A stretch of 64,000 bases of DNA from Sapria himalayana (taxonomy: Eukaryota; Streptophyta; Magnoliopsida; Malpighiales; Rafflesiaceae): the NCBI GenBank assembly GCA_029783825.1, contig JAREIK010002964.1, positions 1,115,291 to 1,179,290 on the forward strand. Direction: 5' to 3'. Under the pieces are notes generated by a model. It worked only from the letters and a program-made list of their open reading frames with translations. It did no database searches and was not told the DNA's origin. Within the stretch, counting starts at the first letter, position 1, and each line of letters starts with the position of its first letter. The translations under genes and the position numbers were made by a program. Below are positions 47,410-60,130 of this stretch, piece after piece.

Positions 47410-48405
47410 ATAATCATATTAAACTATCTAAATGAGTTCTCTCATTTAAATGGTATGGAGTTAACAATTAAAAATAAAACCATTAAATTATTTTATATAT
47501 AAATATGCTAGAAAAAAATAAAAAAAAAATGGAACATGCTAAAACACACAGCTCAAAACATATAAATGAAAGAAAAACACATGAATGCATGATTTGGTTT
47601 TGATTTTTGAAAAAGCATGTGTGGCATGAATTTTTGAATTGTATTAGATTATTTTAGGACTTGTGTGCATTACGTGGTGTGTGTGTGTTTTTAATGAAAT
47701 TTACAAATTATTCAACTTGTAGGCATGTGTGCATGTTCAAGAGATATAGAAAATGAATCCTCATTTTTCTTTGGATATTTTCTTGGAAACTTTCTATAAT
47801 AATAGTTATAGAATCTTAATCAAGTGTCTATAATTATCTTAAGATTTTATTTCTTCACACATATCTTTTGTAAATGATGGATCGCAAAGGACATGTTGTA
47901 TTCGCGTGAAGTTTGTGTAAAGATAATTTGCATTATGTTCAAATGAAGCTTGTTTGTATAGAGTTCATGTGAAAATAATTCATGTAGTGATTCGTGTCAA
48001 GATCATGATGCTTCGAAATCTTCAAAAGAACACTGAAGATCTTAAGATTTATGATTTTAAAGTATTTTCAATTATTTTACTTTCAGCTCTTGAATTCTGT
48101 TATGGACATTAGGACTCTTCTAAATTGTGCATTTTAAGTATGCAAATATTATGCCATTTTTTCAAACAAAATATTTGTTTGTGAATTGTGTGCTTATGTT
48201 GATAATTTTATAATAAATAAATAAATACACACACACACACACACATATCAAGCAAAAATTATTTATAATTGAAATTCATTTAGAAACTGTTGTGCATGTT
48301 TGGATACCTCTAATGGTAAAATTAAATGATTTTAATGAATGCCAAATAAACTATTATTGTTGTCGATTTAAATGTGTTAATACACATAACAATATCCCCT
48401 TTTTT
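47410..48405 (+). mobile_element. Inverted copia LTR abutting the left LTR
   Basis: It is the reverse complement of 46385-47375. Anchors are TGCATGATTTGGTTTTGATT against AAATTGAAACCAAATCATTT, and GCATGTGTGCATGTTCAAGA against its partner near 47030. It lies next to the left LTR with about 35 bp between them, making a near-palindrome of about 2 kb. It is an extra LTR of the same family in the wrong orientation for the element around it. Confidence 0.7.
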
Positions 48406-50287
48406 CCTATTTGGGTAGATCGAGATAGGGTGTTGATCTAAATTTTAAAAGTATAAGTCATAAGAAATGTATTTTTTCCCATACATTACAAAATTGTTTC
48501 TTGCTAAAATAAGAAAAGATATTTTGGAAATTAAAAACACTCACACATCAAATCGAGACCTCCATTTTTTCCTATAAGCCATCAACTCTCTCTTAAATCT
48601 AATTGATTCCCTAGAGTAGCTGAATTAAAATTATTTACTTTTAATTCAAACTCACATGTTCTCCATTAATCAGTATGATCCCCATAAATGACAAGTGTAA
48701 AAATTATATTAATAGGAATTTTTCTAAGATTTCTATTTATCTCAGAACAAGTACCTAAAAAATATAGATTTTTCATCCTCAATCTCTTTGAAGGAAAAGG
48801 TAAAAGCATCATAATTGTATGATTCTTCCTGGTCATATCAATTGTCCTGTTATTACTAGATAACTTTTGAATATTAAGTCTATAATGTTTTTTATCAGAA
48901 AGTGGATCATCCACACAAATATATTCGAGTCTATGCATCTTGGAGTCAATACTTATTATTTCTAAAGAAACATTTGCTTGATCTAAGCTAACCCTAGCTT
49001 AGATAATATAAAGATAATTTATCTTTTTAGCAATTGCTATAATTAGAGACTCTTTTATTGGGTTTCATTGGTCTTCCCTAAATGTTATCATGTGACTTAT
49101 ATTATCCATCATTCTCATAGATAATAAGTTCACTCAAACATCTGGGATATATTAGACATCCTTGAGAAGTAATTAGTATTCTATATTTGTTTCCAAACAA
49201 ATATACTGGATGCTTCGAATTCTTGATATCTTTCTATCACTCATATTGAATAATCAAAAGTCTCTAATTGAATGTGTCACAAACCAATTTGGATTTGGAG
49301 TATTGTGCAAGGTGGCAATAAAATCTACCATTCACTCACTCTCAAAACCAACCCTGCTATGTAGTTCAACACTGCTTAAAAAGGCAATATCATCCTCTAT
49401 AGCAAAAGTATCAACCATCCTTTTGGCCCAATCTTTTTTCTATGCTCTTTCTTAAAGTTTCTTTTAGTTAGGATAGTTCCTCTTAAATTATCTTGCTTGA
49501 TTATAGTAGTGACACTTTATCATGAGTTTGACTATATATTTTTCTTTGAAAGAATTTTCACTTCCCTTTCTTCGTATAAGTTCTAAACTCATTCTAATTT
49601 TCTACTCATTTTTCTCGGAAATAAGAATATTCATAAATGACTAGAAGTCCACTTATTCCTCCATCTCGATCTCACTACTAGACTTTCAGTAATAATAATC
49701 ATAGTAAGGGTGTTATTTGGAGTCAATGTACTTAAAGAGATTATGAGGATCTCTTAACTCTCGAGAAGCAAGCAAAGAACGAAATATACTCATACATCAT
49801 CATCAAATATTATTTTCATATATACTAACTAGTTTATCAATGCTTGAAAAATGCTTTAAGAGAGAATACATATCAAATTTATCTCAATATTATCTTAATC
49901 AAGTGCCAAATTATCAGGATCTTATTTCCCAATATATTTTTCTCATATATTGATTCCAAAATGTTTTCATGTATCATTTGTTTTTGTGATAGCTGAGATA
50001 TTATGGAAAGTTATTTCTTCAACTCATTGCATCATTTTGTTTGTTGTCTTGTAGTGTAATTTTTTTCACTTAACTTCATTCATACTTTCTAGTTTCATAT
50101 CACAAAGAGCAAGTTCAAGCAAGTAAGCCATCATTAAAAAATCTTTCATTTTTATTTTCCAAGAAAAAAAATTATATGGTTCCAATCTAATCATACATAG
50201 TAAATTATATTCTTTGCCCATCCCAAAAAAAATAATTCTATCGTTAGAAAATAAAAATACCAAATTAACTAACAATTTGAAACCATT
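48406..50287 (-). pseudogene. Copia internal region: gag and protease-region remnants, minus strand
   Basis: From the right, the minus strand reads RLEPYNFFSWKIKMKDFLMM (50190-50130), the copia gag N-terminal motif (LxxxNYxxWKxxMxDxL). Near 49440-49100 it reads FLSSVELHSR, NTPNPNWFVTHSIRDF and LKDV...YIPDV...VNLLSM, the region around the protease and pre-integrase (VLKDVRHIPDLRxNLIS). An open stretch 48666-48938 (RKNHTIMMLLPFPSKRL) is shared with the plus-strand element at 54337-54519 and is of unknown role. A decayed tRNA-Met primer site (TGGTTTCAAATT) can be read at the junction with the right LTR. Integrase, reverse transcriptase and RNase H are absent, so the element is non-autonomous. 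Confidence 0.72.
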
Positions 50288-51280
50288 TGTTAGGGATCAA
50301 TCAAAATTCTACCTTAAAACAAAGAATGCTTTCGCAACAATTTAGATCAGTCTAACAATGATAATTAATTTGGCATTCATTAATTTTTTTTTATTTTACC
50401 ATTAAAAATGTATCCAGATATGTACATTGGATTTCAATTGCATTTTAATTAATCATATTTTTATTTGAAATATATGGTGTAATTATTACCACATGTACAT
50501 AATTCACAAACAAATATTTTTCCCCAAAAATGACAAAGTATTTAAACATTTAAAATTGTCAATTTAAAAGAGTCCCAATATCCATAATTCAATTCAAGGA
50601 TAAAAGATGAAGTAATTGGAAATACACTAAAATCATTAATTTTAAGATATTTAGTGTTATCCTAAAGATTTTTGAGCATCATAATCTCAACACAATCAAT
50701 GCACAAACAATCTTCATATGAACTCCACATGAGCAAGTTTCACACAAACACAACATGAATTTTTATCACTTGAACTTCACTTGAAGATCACACATCCTAT
50801 ACATTCCCTTGTTTATAGAAGATTTATGTAAAGAAATAAACTTTCAATATAATTATAGATACTTGTTTAATATTATGTTTTTATTATTATAGAAAGCTCT
50901 CGAGAAAATATCCATCTAAAAATAAGAATTTATTTTCTTTATCTCCTGAACATACACACATTGCCCACACCCGAACAACTTGTAAATTCCTCCAAAAAAA
51001 CATGCACATCAGATAATGCTCACAAGTCCACAAAGAACCTATTACAATTTGAAAAATTACAATAAGCATGACTATTTGAAACACATCATACTTTTTTTGT
51101 TTGCATGTTTTGAGTCACATGCATTAGCAAGTTTTATTTTTTATCTTTTTTATAGGTAAAAAAATATTAGAAAAACTTAATGGTTTTATTTTTTATTTTA
51201 ATGTAACACCGTTTCAATGCGAGTACTCATACTTATTTAAATTAAGTTAACATCAAAACCAAATCTAGGCAGACCCAATA
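50288..51280 (-). mobile_element. Copia-type LTR, right (5' LTR of the minus-strand element)
   Basis: It runs from TGTTAGGGATC to TCTAGGCAGACCCAATA, which in the element's own direction starts with a decayed TGTTGGGTCTGCC-type end, typical of copia LTRs. It is adjacent to the gag start and matches the LTR copies at 46.4-48.4 kb. Confidence 0.7.
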
Positions 51281-51799
51281 ATTTTCGATAAGAAAAATCC
51301 TCCATATTTTTATCAACTAGTCAAAAAATATGGTGGAATCTCTCTTATTAATAGTTAAAAAATTAAATTTTTATTGGTTGGGTTTGATTTAATAAAAAAA
51401 TGATTTATCTACCTAAATGATATGGATAATAAGATAGTCTTGAAATTTACTTTTAAAAGAGTTTTGTGATATTTTTTTATGAAAAATATAAGGTGAGATT
51501 GATTCTAAATGATTTAAGAGGTAATTAAATAAAACAAGTATATCATTTAATTTGATGAATTGGATCTTAGATGGCTTCCAAAAAGCAATATAATATATTT
51601 ATCCATATTATATTATATTTTTTAATTGGAATTGAAGTGTTCAATAACAACCAATTGAGTTTTGATAGAAATCAAGTAATCAAATATGTTTAATGACAAC
51701 ATTATTGATGTATTTGATGATATTGAAAAATAATGATGATATTATTATATTATTGATGATAATGATTTGATAATAGTTAGTTGCATATTTCTAGACAAA
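51281..51799. other. AT-rich spacer between the two copia elements
   Basis: No gene or repeat recognised. It includes a run of ATTATTGATGATAATGAT-like words near 51700-51770. Confidence 0.5.
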
Positions 51800-52790
51800 T
51801 ATTGAATTTTTTAAAACATCAGGTCTTCCAACTTTTTAGGCTAACTTGTTTTCTTTTTTGTGTAGATGTGTGATTTGGTTTATATTTAATGTGTTTTTCT
51901 AATATTAATTTAAGTTGATAAGAATCACCTAGGTGCTTTCATTAAATGTGAGTGTCGTAAACATTAATTGAAACTCAAATGTTAATATATATTTTAAAAC
52001 AATATAAATTATTAGGTGGTGTGTGCTACATGAGCACACAAAATAGGAATATCTCATTTTTTTTTTGTCTCATCCTTTATAATAATTACCAAAAGTTTCA
52101 AAAAACTTTTTTAGCAAATTCATACAAAAAATAATAGTATTTTGATGGAAGCGTTTTCTTTTAATCTCTTCTAATATACGAGGGGTTTGTGGAGGACATG
52201 TAGAGAATGTGTAGAATTAATGGTGTTCATGCAAAAAATGTGAGGTATTCATATAATGATTGGGCTATTGTCTATTGTGTTCATGGGGTAGAGTTTGCTC
52301 ATGGATGCTCAGATAATCATTAAAATTAAAAACAAACAACAAATCTAGAAAATAAACCTCCTAGCTTAATTCATCCAAACATTTTAAATTATATTTTACA
52401 TTTCATTCTTGATTTTATAAGTGTATAGACATTAGAGTATTTAATTATATTTTATTGATTATTGAGTATTCTGTCATTTTTGGATAGAATACATATTTGT
52501 GTGTGCAATAAAATTTTGCCAAATTTGGGCATAAGTTATAATGTATATTGGTGATTGGCTGTGATTTGAAACTTAGTGGTTGTTAATATATATATATATA
52601 TACATATATATATTTCAGATACAAAATACATGAAACCCATGAAAAAACTATTGGGCATCTACTATGTTTTTGGTATGCTTTAAAAATGACAAAAATTTAA
52701 AATGATTTAAATAATAAGACCAAAATTAATTAATATTGTTTGATTAAAAAATAATTTTGAAACTATTATTAATTTTCATGCATTAATTAA
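51800..52790 (+). repeat. 5' LTR of the plus-strand copia element
   Basis: Start inferred from TATTGAATTTTTTAAAAC aligned with the 3' LTR start TATTGGATTTGCTTAGG. The end is blurred and no primer-binding site is legible. Confidence 0.65.
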
Positions 52791-53179
52791 TTGGAGTGTT
52801 TTTATTTTCTAGTGACTAGATTTTTTTTGGGATTAATGAAGAAAATAATTTATTTTATATGGTTAAGTTAGAATCATTTAATTATTTAACCTAGAAAATA
52901 AAAAAAAAAGTAAATTTTTTAAAGATAAGGAACTTGCTTTATCTAGTTCTCGGTAAACCGAGACCAGAAAGTATGAATGCAAATTATGAAAAAATTACAT
53001 TACAAGGTTATTATCTACAATTCTTCAATAGGTTAGAAAGATGACATTCCACCACATCTCATCAATCAAACAAGATGTATTGGATGTAAAAAAAAATAGA
53101 ATCAATGTATGAGAAAAAACATATTGAATATCAAGAAAAAATTAAATTGATGTGTGGTAAAATTACAATAATATGATAT

Positions 53180-54150
53180 ATTTTATATGATGTCACTTTA
53201 GTAGTTTCCAAGCTTTGGTTAATCAGTTGGCATCCAAGAAAATGAACCTGGATGATTAATTATAAGCATTTCTATTTCTTAGCTCGCTTCCTAATAGGTG
53301 AAAGATACTCTTAATATCCATGAGTACATTTGCCCCATACAATATTATTATAATGATTATCATTACTAATTACCTGATAAATGAGGTTGTTAGACAAGAA
53401 AAAAAAATCTCCAAGCATCCTTGATTCTGAAGAAAATAAAAGGAGAAATAAGATGAGTATTAAGCTCACACTAGAGGAGGGGTTCATGTCTTCTTTCAAG
53501 GGAAAGTCTACAGGAAAACCCATGTGAAGTGCTACTATTGTAACTAAGTAAGATACTTAGAGAGTAGAAAAAACTCCAAGAGAAACATAGAATGAGAGTC
53601 AATGTCAGAAAGATAACTGACACTTTTTTTATAAAGGATGATATTAATTTTTTGAGCAGTTTATAACTATTTGACAAAGATATTTAATAATACATCACTT
53701 AAACTCTTTCAAAAGAAAGTTTACAGGCAACCCCATAGTAATGTAGTACTATTGTAACTAAGTAAGATAATCTAAGAAAAAAAAACTCTAAGAGAAGCAT
53801 AGGAAAAAAGTTGGTGTTGGAAAGATAGCTGACTATGATACTTGTTTTATAGAGAGTGACTAAGTGGTGGATTGAGAGGCCATCTTGTGCATCACTTTAA
53901 ATATTAACTAATTTGTGGCATATATGCTCATAAATTATAAATAAGTTAGATTGGACAATGGCATAACATCAAAGATATTTAGTATCGAGAATGTTTGCCT
54001 AGAAACAAACATGGAATATTTATTAATTTTCAATGATATTCAATATACCTCAAATATTCAAATGAACCCATTGTCTATGTGTATGTTAGGTAATATAGGT
54101 TATATAGGAAAATTCAATAGAAACAAGTCAAAAGGTCGTTGACTATAGCA
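53180..54150 (+). pseudogene. Copia gag / pre-integrase remnant, plus strand
   Basis: 53200-53400 reads LVNQLASKKMNLDD, FLFLSSLPNR and NYLINEVVRQEKK, the copia gag segment (LxxxLxxxxxxLDDExxAxxLLxSLPxSW...LLNEExRR). 53530-53600 reads KCYYCN, a stop, VRYLESRKNSKRNIE, a zinc-knuckle remnant in which the stop replaces a Lys-like codon. Part of this block is repeated at 53705-53850. 53950-54142 reads SKIFSIENVCLETNMEYLLI, the region leading to copia DVRHxPDxRxNLIS. No integrase or polymerase follows. 54337-54519 is an open frame shared with the minus-strand element and not recognised. Confidence 0.7.
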
Positions 54151-54789
54151 AAAGGTAAAAGAGTAAACTATATATATATTACCTAGGTTATGACTATCTC
54201 AGATCATGTGGGTGTTTGGAAAAAAAATTACGAGCATTGATTACGAGCTACATAGACTTCAATATATTTGTGCGGATGATTCGCTTTATCAAAAAAGTAA
54301 TTCATACTTACTATCCCGAAGTTATTTAGTATTGCGATGATAGTCGGTATGATTATGAAGAGTCATACAACCATGTTACTTTTACCTTCTCATTCTAAAA
54401 AATTAAATATAATTGATATATATTCTTTAAGTGCTTATTCCGAGATAAGCAAGATTCTCAGAGGAATCTCTTATCATATAATATTTATTCCAACTACTCC
54501 TAGAGATTATAGTGATTGAGGGAGAGCTTATGAGTTAGAAATAAAAGTTAAAATTTTTACTTCAGTTGATCTTGTAGATCAATTAAATTAAGGGGGAGCT
54601 GATGACAAAGAAAAAGATGAGAGTCTTTAAATGTTTAGATACATTTAATTTCTGAAATTTTTTTATCAGCGTGTGAAATGAGAATATGTTCTAAAGTCTA
54701 CGATAAAAACTAAATTATATGCGACGAGAACTTTTTAATTTAAATTAATGACATGTATTGGTCTGCCCAAATAGGTTAGAGGTGGAGAT

Positions 54790-55916
54790 TATTGGATTTG
54801 CTTAGGTTTTTGGATAGAACAATTTTTTTTTAGTGTTTAAGTGTGTTTGGTTTATATTTAATGTGTATTTTTTTATGTTGATTTAATTTAATGAGAACCA
54901 TTGGGGAGCTCTATTTAAATGTGTGTTTGGAAATAATATTACTAGAAATTCAAACATCTTTATAATTTTTAAATAATAAATATTAAAAAAAGAGAGATTA
55001 GGTGAATTAGACATAGAAGAACAACACATAAAAAAATAATGAGAATTTCAGAAAGCAACACATGACTTAGGTGATATTTAGAAATTTTTAAACAAAGCCG
55101 AAATGCTTTGTTAGGTGATGCACGTGATGCACGAACACACAAAATGGGAATGGCTCTCATTTTATTTTCTATTTCATCTTCCGTAATAATTACAAAAGGT
55201 TTCTAAAATCTTTTGTAACAAATTCAAAGAAAGGGAGCATTTTAAGGGGATTATTTTTCTTTTAATCTCTTCTACACATGAGGGGCTTGTAGATGAACAT
55301 GTGGAGGATATATAGTGGCTGTGATGTTTGTGTGCAAGATATGTGATGTATGTGCATAGGACTTGCATTGTTCATGTGGTGCTCAAGCTATTACTAGTGT
55401 GGCATTCGTGTGATAGACATTGTCCGTTGGTGCAAAAAATACATTGAATTTAAGGAGTATTAGATCCAGAAAACAACTCTCAAAGCTTCACTCGTCCAAA
55501 CATTTTTTATTTTATTTCATATTTTATTCTTGAATTTGTGGATATATAAGCAATAGACAATTTTAACTATTTGCTTTATTTATTATTGAGTACTATATTA
55601 TTGGGATAGAATACTTGTTTGTCTGTTCAATTATATTTTACTAATTTTGGGTAGAATATATATTGGTAATTTGTGATTGTTAATTCAAACATTATATATA
55701 TAGTCAAAAATTTTGAAATATATACATATATATTAGATAAAATATGTGAAACCCAACAATAAACTATTTAGTATTGCTGTGTTTTTGTTAAGTTTTAAAG
55801 AGTACAAAAATTTTAATGGATTTAAATCATAAGGTCAAATTAATTAATATTATTGAACCGAGAAATAATTTCAAATCATTCTTGATTTTCGAGATCCATC
55901 TCGGTTGGCCCCAACA
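54790..55916 (+). repeat. 3' LTR of the plus-strand copia element
   Basis: It begins after the purine tract at 54780-54788 and ends CCCCAACA at 55916. It contains an insertion relative to the 5' LTR around 54930-55080. Confidence 0.7.
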
Positions 55917-57594
55917 AATTAATTAATATTCAATAGTTTAAATAAATTTTAATGAATTTAATTGAATCTTAGTGATATTATAAAAAACATAAATATCATC
56001 AATGCATTTTTTTTACATTTCAATATATTTCAATGAATATTTATTCGTTTAATGTCATTGATTTACTAAACCTCAATATGTTGGAGTTAATTTTGATAAA
56101 GTGTAATGAATTTTGGTAGAATTTTAATTTTCTAACGAAATTTCTAAATTATTCTACATTTTTAACATGATTAATTTATTTTAAATTTATTTTTTTTATG
56201 ATTTTTGTGTTTTAAATCTTTATGAATATATTTTAGTATTATTTTTCAACTCCATATCTAGTCAATATTTTTAGTTTTACATGACATAGAGTAAGAAAAC
56301 ACTGGAGTGCAAGTGCATTAGTTTTATTCACAAAGTGATAAAATAGATGGAGCATGGTGCTCTTTTATTGATATTACATATTTATAGTTTTTTTATCCAT
56401 TATAACAATCAATTAAAGTTGGATTTTTTTTTTTTTTGAGTTGGAGACAAATGCTATGCTCTAGTGAAAAGTAAACACATATACATTATGCTATGGGTTA
56501 CATATTTATTGGTCTATGTTCATGTTTGGTTGTTTTAATTTTAAAATATAAATATAAAATTATTATTCTAAGCCTGTATATTTTATTTTTTAATTACAAC
56601 CATTTTTTGGTTTTTTTTTCTTTTATCTCTTTTGCAGGTGTCGGTCACTATGGTCAAAAAAACATGGAATAATTTCTCACGTTATGAATTCAAAAAAAAA
56701 AAAAAAAACAAAAACTAATAATAAAAATGGGATTTCCCATGATTCTTAAAGGTCAAAATAAAATAATTTCTCACGTTATGGTCTCTTGGATGGGTAAGCG
56801 ATGAGCGATCCCATCCAACCCAAATGTGTTTTAAAACGGGGGGGAGGGTGGACAAAATAAAATAAAATTGTGGAGGGTACATTTTTGTATACAGAACTGA
56901 AGTTGCTCTCATTTTTTTGAAGTTGAATCAGAAACTCTTCAATACTTAATTGAGGAGTTTCTGGACACACTCCTTTCTCTCTGCAGAAACATATTTGAAG
57001 ACTTTTTGTGACCAAATCCTCATCGTGAATACTAAACACTTAACCCAAAGAAAAATATGAAAAGATTTTCAAAATATTCTCCCCAAAAACCCAAGTTTAT
57101 GTTACTATTCTGAATTTCCAATTTCTATTGTTTTATATTCTATAAAATTAATTTTATTTTCAAACATAATTTTGGGGTATTGTATTTTTTATAAATTTTA
57201 GTATATGTGAAAAATTTTTTAGCACACATTATTTATATTGACATTTTATGCCGGACTTAAGGCATTAAAATGCATTTTGGATTTTCTAAAATTTAAATTG
57301 TGTTTATAGTTAATTATATTTAGAAAAGTGGAATAATGCATTTAAATTCATAATTTAATGTATTGGTTTTAAATTACTGATCTACCAATCTTTTAATATT
57401 AAAAGTTTTTAAATTTAAATTCATAATTTAATATTTTAAATTGGGCATTAATATGGCATTGATATACTTTCCAAAAAAAAATGTAAATTACAATTAAATT
57501 TTTAAATTTGAAAATTATTGTTATGCCAAATAAAACTATCATAATATTTTAGTAGTTTAAGATTAATCACTGATTGCCCAATCTTTCCAATAAC
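55917..57594. other. AT-rich DNA, possible degenerate LTR upstream of a PBS
   Basis: 56690-56712 is a poly-A tract and 56837-56850 a short poly-G patch. 57240-57594 may be the end of an LTR because a primer-binding site follows, but no partner LTR was found. A minus-strand open frame (56776-57039) is not recognised. Confidence 0.4.
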
Positions 57595-57607
57595 TAGTAT
57601 CAGAGCC
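57595..57607 (+). promoter_or_regulatory. tRNA-Met-type primer-binding site of an LTR element
   Basis: TAGTATCAGAGCC differs at one base from the plant initiator tRNA-Met primer site TGGTATCAGAGCC. It lies just after CCAATAAC, which could be a decayed LTR end (CCAACA). Confidence 0.6.
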
Positions 57608-58274
57608 TTGATTCATGATACCGCCTAAATAATAATATTTTAACTCCCGTTGAGGTGGATGTTCATTGATACCGACACGATGCTTAATTTATTCATTTGT
57701 CATTATATTGATGTCAGATTATTTTGATACAAATAAAATGATATCAGATATAATATGATATATATTTTTTGTATAGTCTTTTATGATTGACACTAACATT
57801 TGTTATCACGGAGAACAACTGCATTATTATAAGTTTAATCAGTATTAACTATTTTATTTAGAAAAATAGAATGCGTAACTACTTTGCAGTTAAATAGTTG
57901 CATGATTCTTTGAAGAGAAAGATAAAACTTGTGATGAGTAAAGAAGATAAAGAAGATATTTAATTTAAGACTACCTCCACTATTTGTCAATGAATAAATA
58001 AATTATACTTATAAACATATTAATAATAAAGTAATGAAAAAGAAGTTGTGAGAAACTAGAATCTATGTTAAAAAACACATATTAATAAATAAAAAACTGA
58101 TCATCAAATAACTAATTAACTTAAAGTTCAAAGATGAAAATATAATGTTCACACATCAATCTTTTTAAAGGGTTAATAAGCAAATTTGCATCTATGAAAA
58201 TAATTATTACAACTTTGTTACATTATCAAAATTGATCATTTGTAATATGGTCCCAAAAATATTTATGGGTTATG

Positions 58275-59490
58275 ACATACTTCCTTGTGTATGATAAAAT
58301 TTATATATTATTAAGACAATAATACATTTGATAATTGAAAGAATAATAGATAGATGTTGAATTGACTCAATGTTTTATTGATATACAAGAAAGTTATAAA
58401 TCATGGATTGTCACTACCAAGGATAATCTTCTTATTGTTATGCTTTATATATTTTATCATCAAAACCATACTTATTTCATTTATGAGTTATCTACACATC
58501 TATTCCCCTCGATAATTATTTTTAATATGTATTTCTATTATCTGACATCTAATATATTAAAAGACAGGAAATGTTGTGGTCATAATTATGTTTTTAATTT
58601 TAACTTTATAAATATCATACCCACATCAATTAGCATGTATTTCTATTAATCACACATATAAAAATCATATAAGATAAAGTGACTCACAAGAGTGTCACAA
58701 CCATATGAATTATCTCCACATGCACATGTCCAATGACTTACTATTCAATACTCTATGTACTAACTTTTTTAGTTATTTAGTATGTACTTAAAGTAATTGC
58801 ACTTATTTAATGAATATTATTGAAATCGAATATATTTTGGATAAAATTAATGAACTTCATAGAATGATGATCTACTTCCTTGTGTACAATAAAATTTATA
58901 TATTATCAATACTATAATACATTTGATAATTGAAAGTATAATAGATAAACGTTGAATTGACTCAATGTCTTATTGATATACAAGATAGTTATCAATCATA
59001 GATTGTCACTACCAAGGATAAATCTTCTTATAGTTATGTTTTGTATATTTTATCATCAATACCATATTTGTTCCATTCATGAGTTATCCACACATCTATC
59101 CCCCTTGATAATTATTTTTATTATGTATTTTTATTATCTGACATCTAAACTTTTAAAAGACATGAAATGTTGTAGTCCTAATTATGTTTGTACTTTTAAC
59201 TTTATAAATATCATACCCACATCAATTAGCATGTCTTTCTATTAATCACACCTAAAAAAATTTATATAGATAAAGTAACTTACAAGACTGTCACAACCAT
59301 ATGAAATACCTCCACATGCACATGTCTCATGACTTACTATTTAATACTCTATGTACTAACTTTTTTAGTCATCTAGTATGTACTTATTGAAGTAATTGCA
59401 CTTATTTAAGTTTTAAATTGATATCTTTCACTAAATAGTTATATTGATGAAATTTGATGAATATTAGTGAAATCAAATATATTTTGGATG
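58275..59490. repeat. ~600-bp tandem duplication
   Basis: 58275-58875 and 58878-59490 match throughout. Shared anchors are ACTTCCTTGTGTAYRATAAAAT, GAATTGACTCAATGTYTTATTG, GATTGTCACTACCAAGGATA and ATATCATACCCACATCAATT. Each copy contains a similar open frame (58362-58649 and 58973-59245), but these are rich in Ile, Phe, Tyr and His without a known domain. No gene is called. Confidence 0.8.
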
Positions 59491-59525
59491 AAATTAATGA
59501 AGTTCGTAAAATGATGACTTGAATA

Positions 59526-60130
59526 TAGAGGTGACAAATGGGTCAGCAGGCCCAAGCATGACCTACGACATGACACGATTCAAAACTATGCCTAGGCATG
59601 GACCGTGCGACCCCATGGCATAGCTCTTGTCAGGCAAGGCATGACCCACATGCCTCGCCTAGTTGCATGGTCTAGCAACTAGAGGATCCAATATTGTCTA
59701 TGGTATGGTCCCAAGTCATGGGTCAAGTTCCATTGGGTGCTTGCCTAATGGGGTAGGTTTTTTTTAAAATCAAGCCACGTATCCAATTACAATTGGTCAG
59801 CCACGTGAGCTAGCCACCAATTACATTTTCTTACAATGAACTTCTGACATGGACAATGATAGGTCGCCTCTCTCACTATCCCTGTCACTCTGTAATAGTA
59901 ATTAAAAAAAATTTTATCATCTTGATTTTTTGTTGCATCAAATTGATTTCAATGACTGCAAATGCTAGAATTTGATGACTATCATGATTATGGTTTATTT
60001 AATTCAAAGAAAAATTAATAAAAAAAATAAAAAAATATATTTTTTAATAAATTTGAATTTTCTTTTTCTCTATAAATAGAGAATGAAAAATTTAGATATT
60101 TATTATCAATTTCTTTTCTTCACTTTGTTT
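59526..60130 (+). mobile_element. Decayed hAT-type element end (relative of the 3.9-kb MITE)
   Basis: It starts TAGAGGTGACAAATGGGTC, the same end as the GC-rich MITE at 3913 but with C-to-T and G-to-A changes at CpG positions. It continues with degenerate GGCATGGACC, GGCAAGGCATGACC words in place of GGCACGGCACGG. After about 59760 it passes into unique-looking sequence with a TATA box, as at the 5' end of a larger hAT element. No right terminus or transposase was found, so the right boundary is arbitrary. Confidence 0.6.
60069..60080 (+). promoter_or_regulatory. Possible TATA box
   Basis: TCTCTATAAATAGAGAATG is a classic plant TATA context, followed by a pyrimidine-rich stretch (TTTCTTTTCTTCACTTTG). 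It may be the old hAT element's promoter. No ORF follows. Confidence 0.45.

Larger units (their letters stand above)
51800..55916 (+). mobile_element. Copia-type LTR element, plus strand, internally deleted
   Basis: Two direct repeats, about 51800-52790 and 54790-55916, share TTTGGTTTATATTTAATGTGT, GAACACACAAAATGGGAATG-like and TTTTCTTTTAATCTCTTCTA, CTCGTCCAAACATTTT and many further anchors in order. The right copy is preceded by a polypurine tract (GGTGGAGAT) and ends GGCCCCAACA. The internal 2.0 kb has gag and pre-integrase remnants only. The LTRs have diverged by many substitutions and indels, so the insertion is old. It is related to, but not the same as, the minus-strand element on its left. 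Confidence 0.8.
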
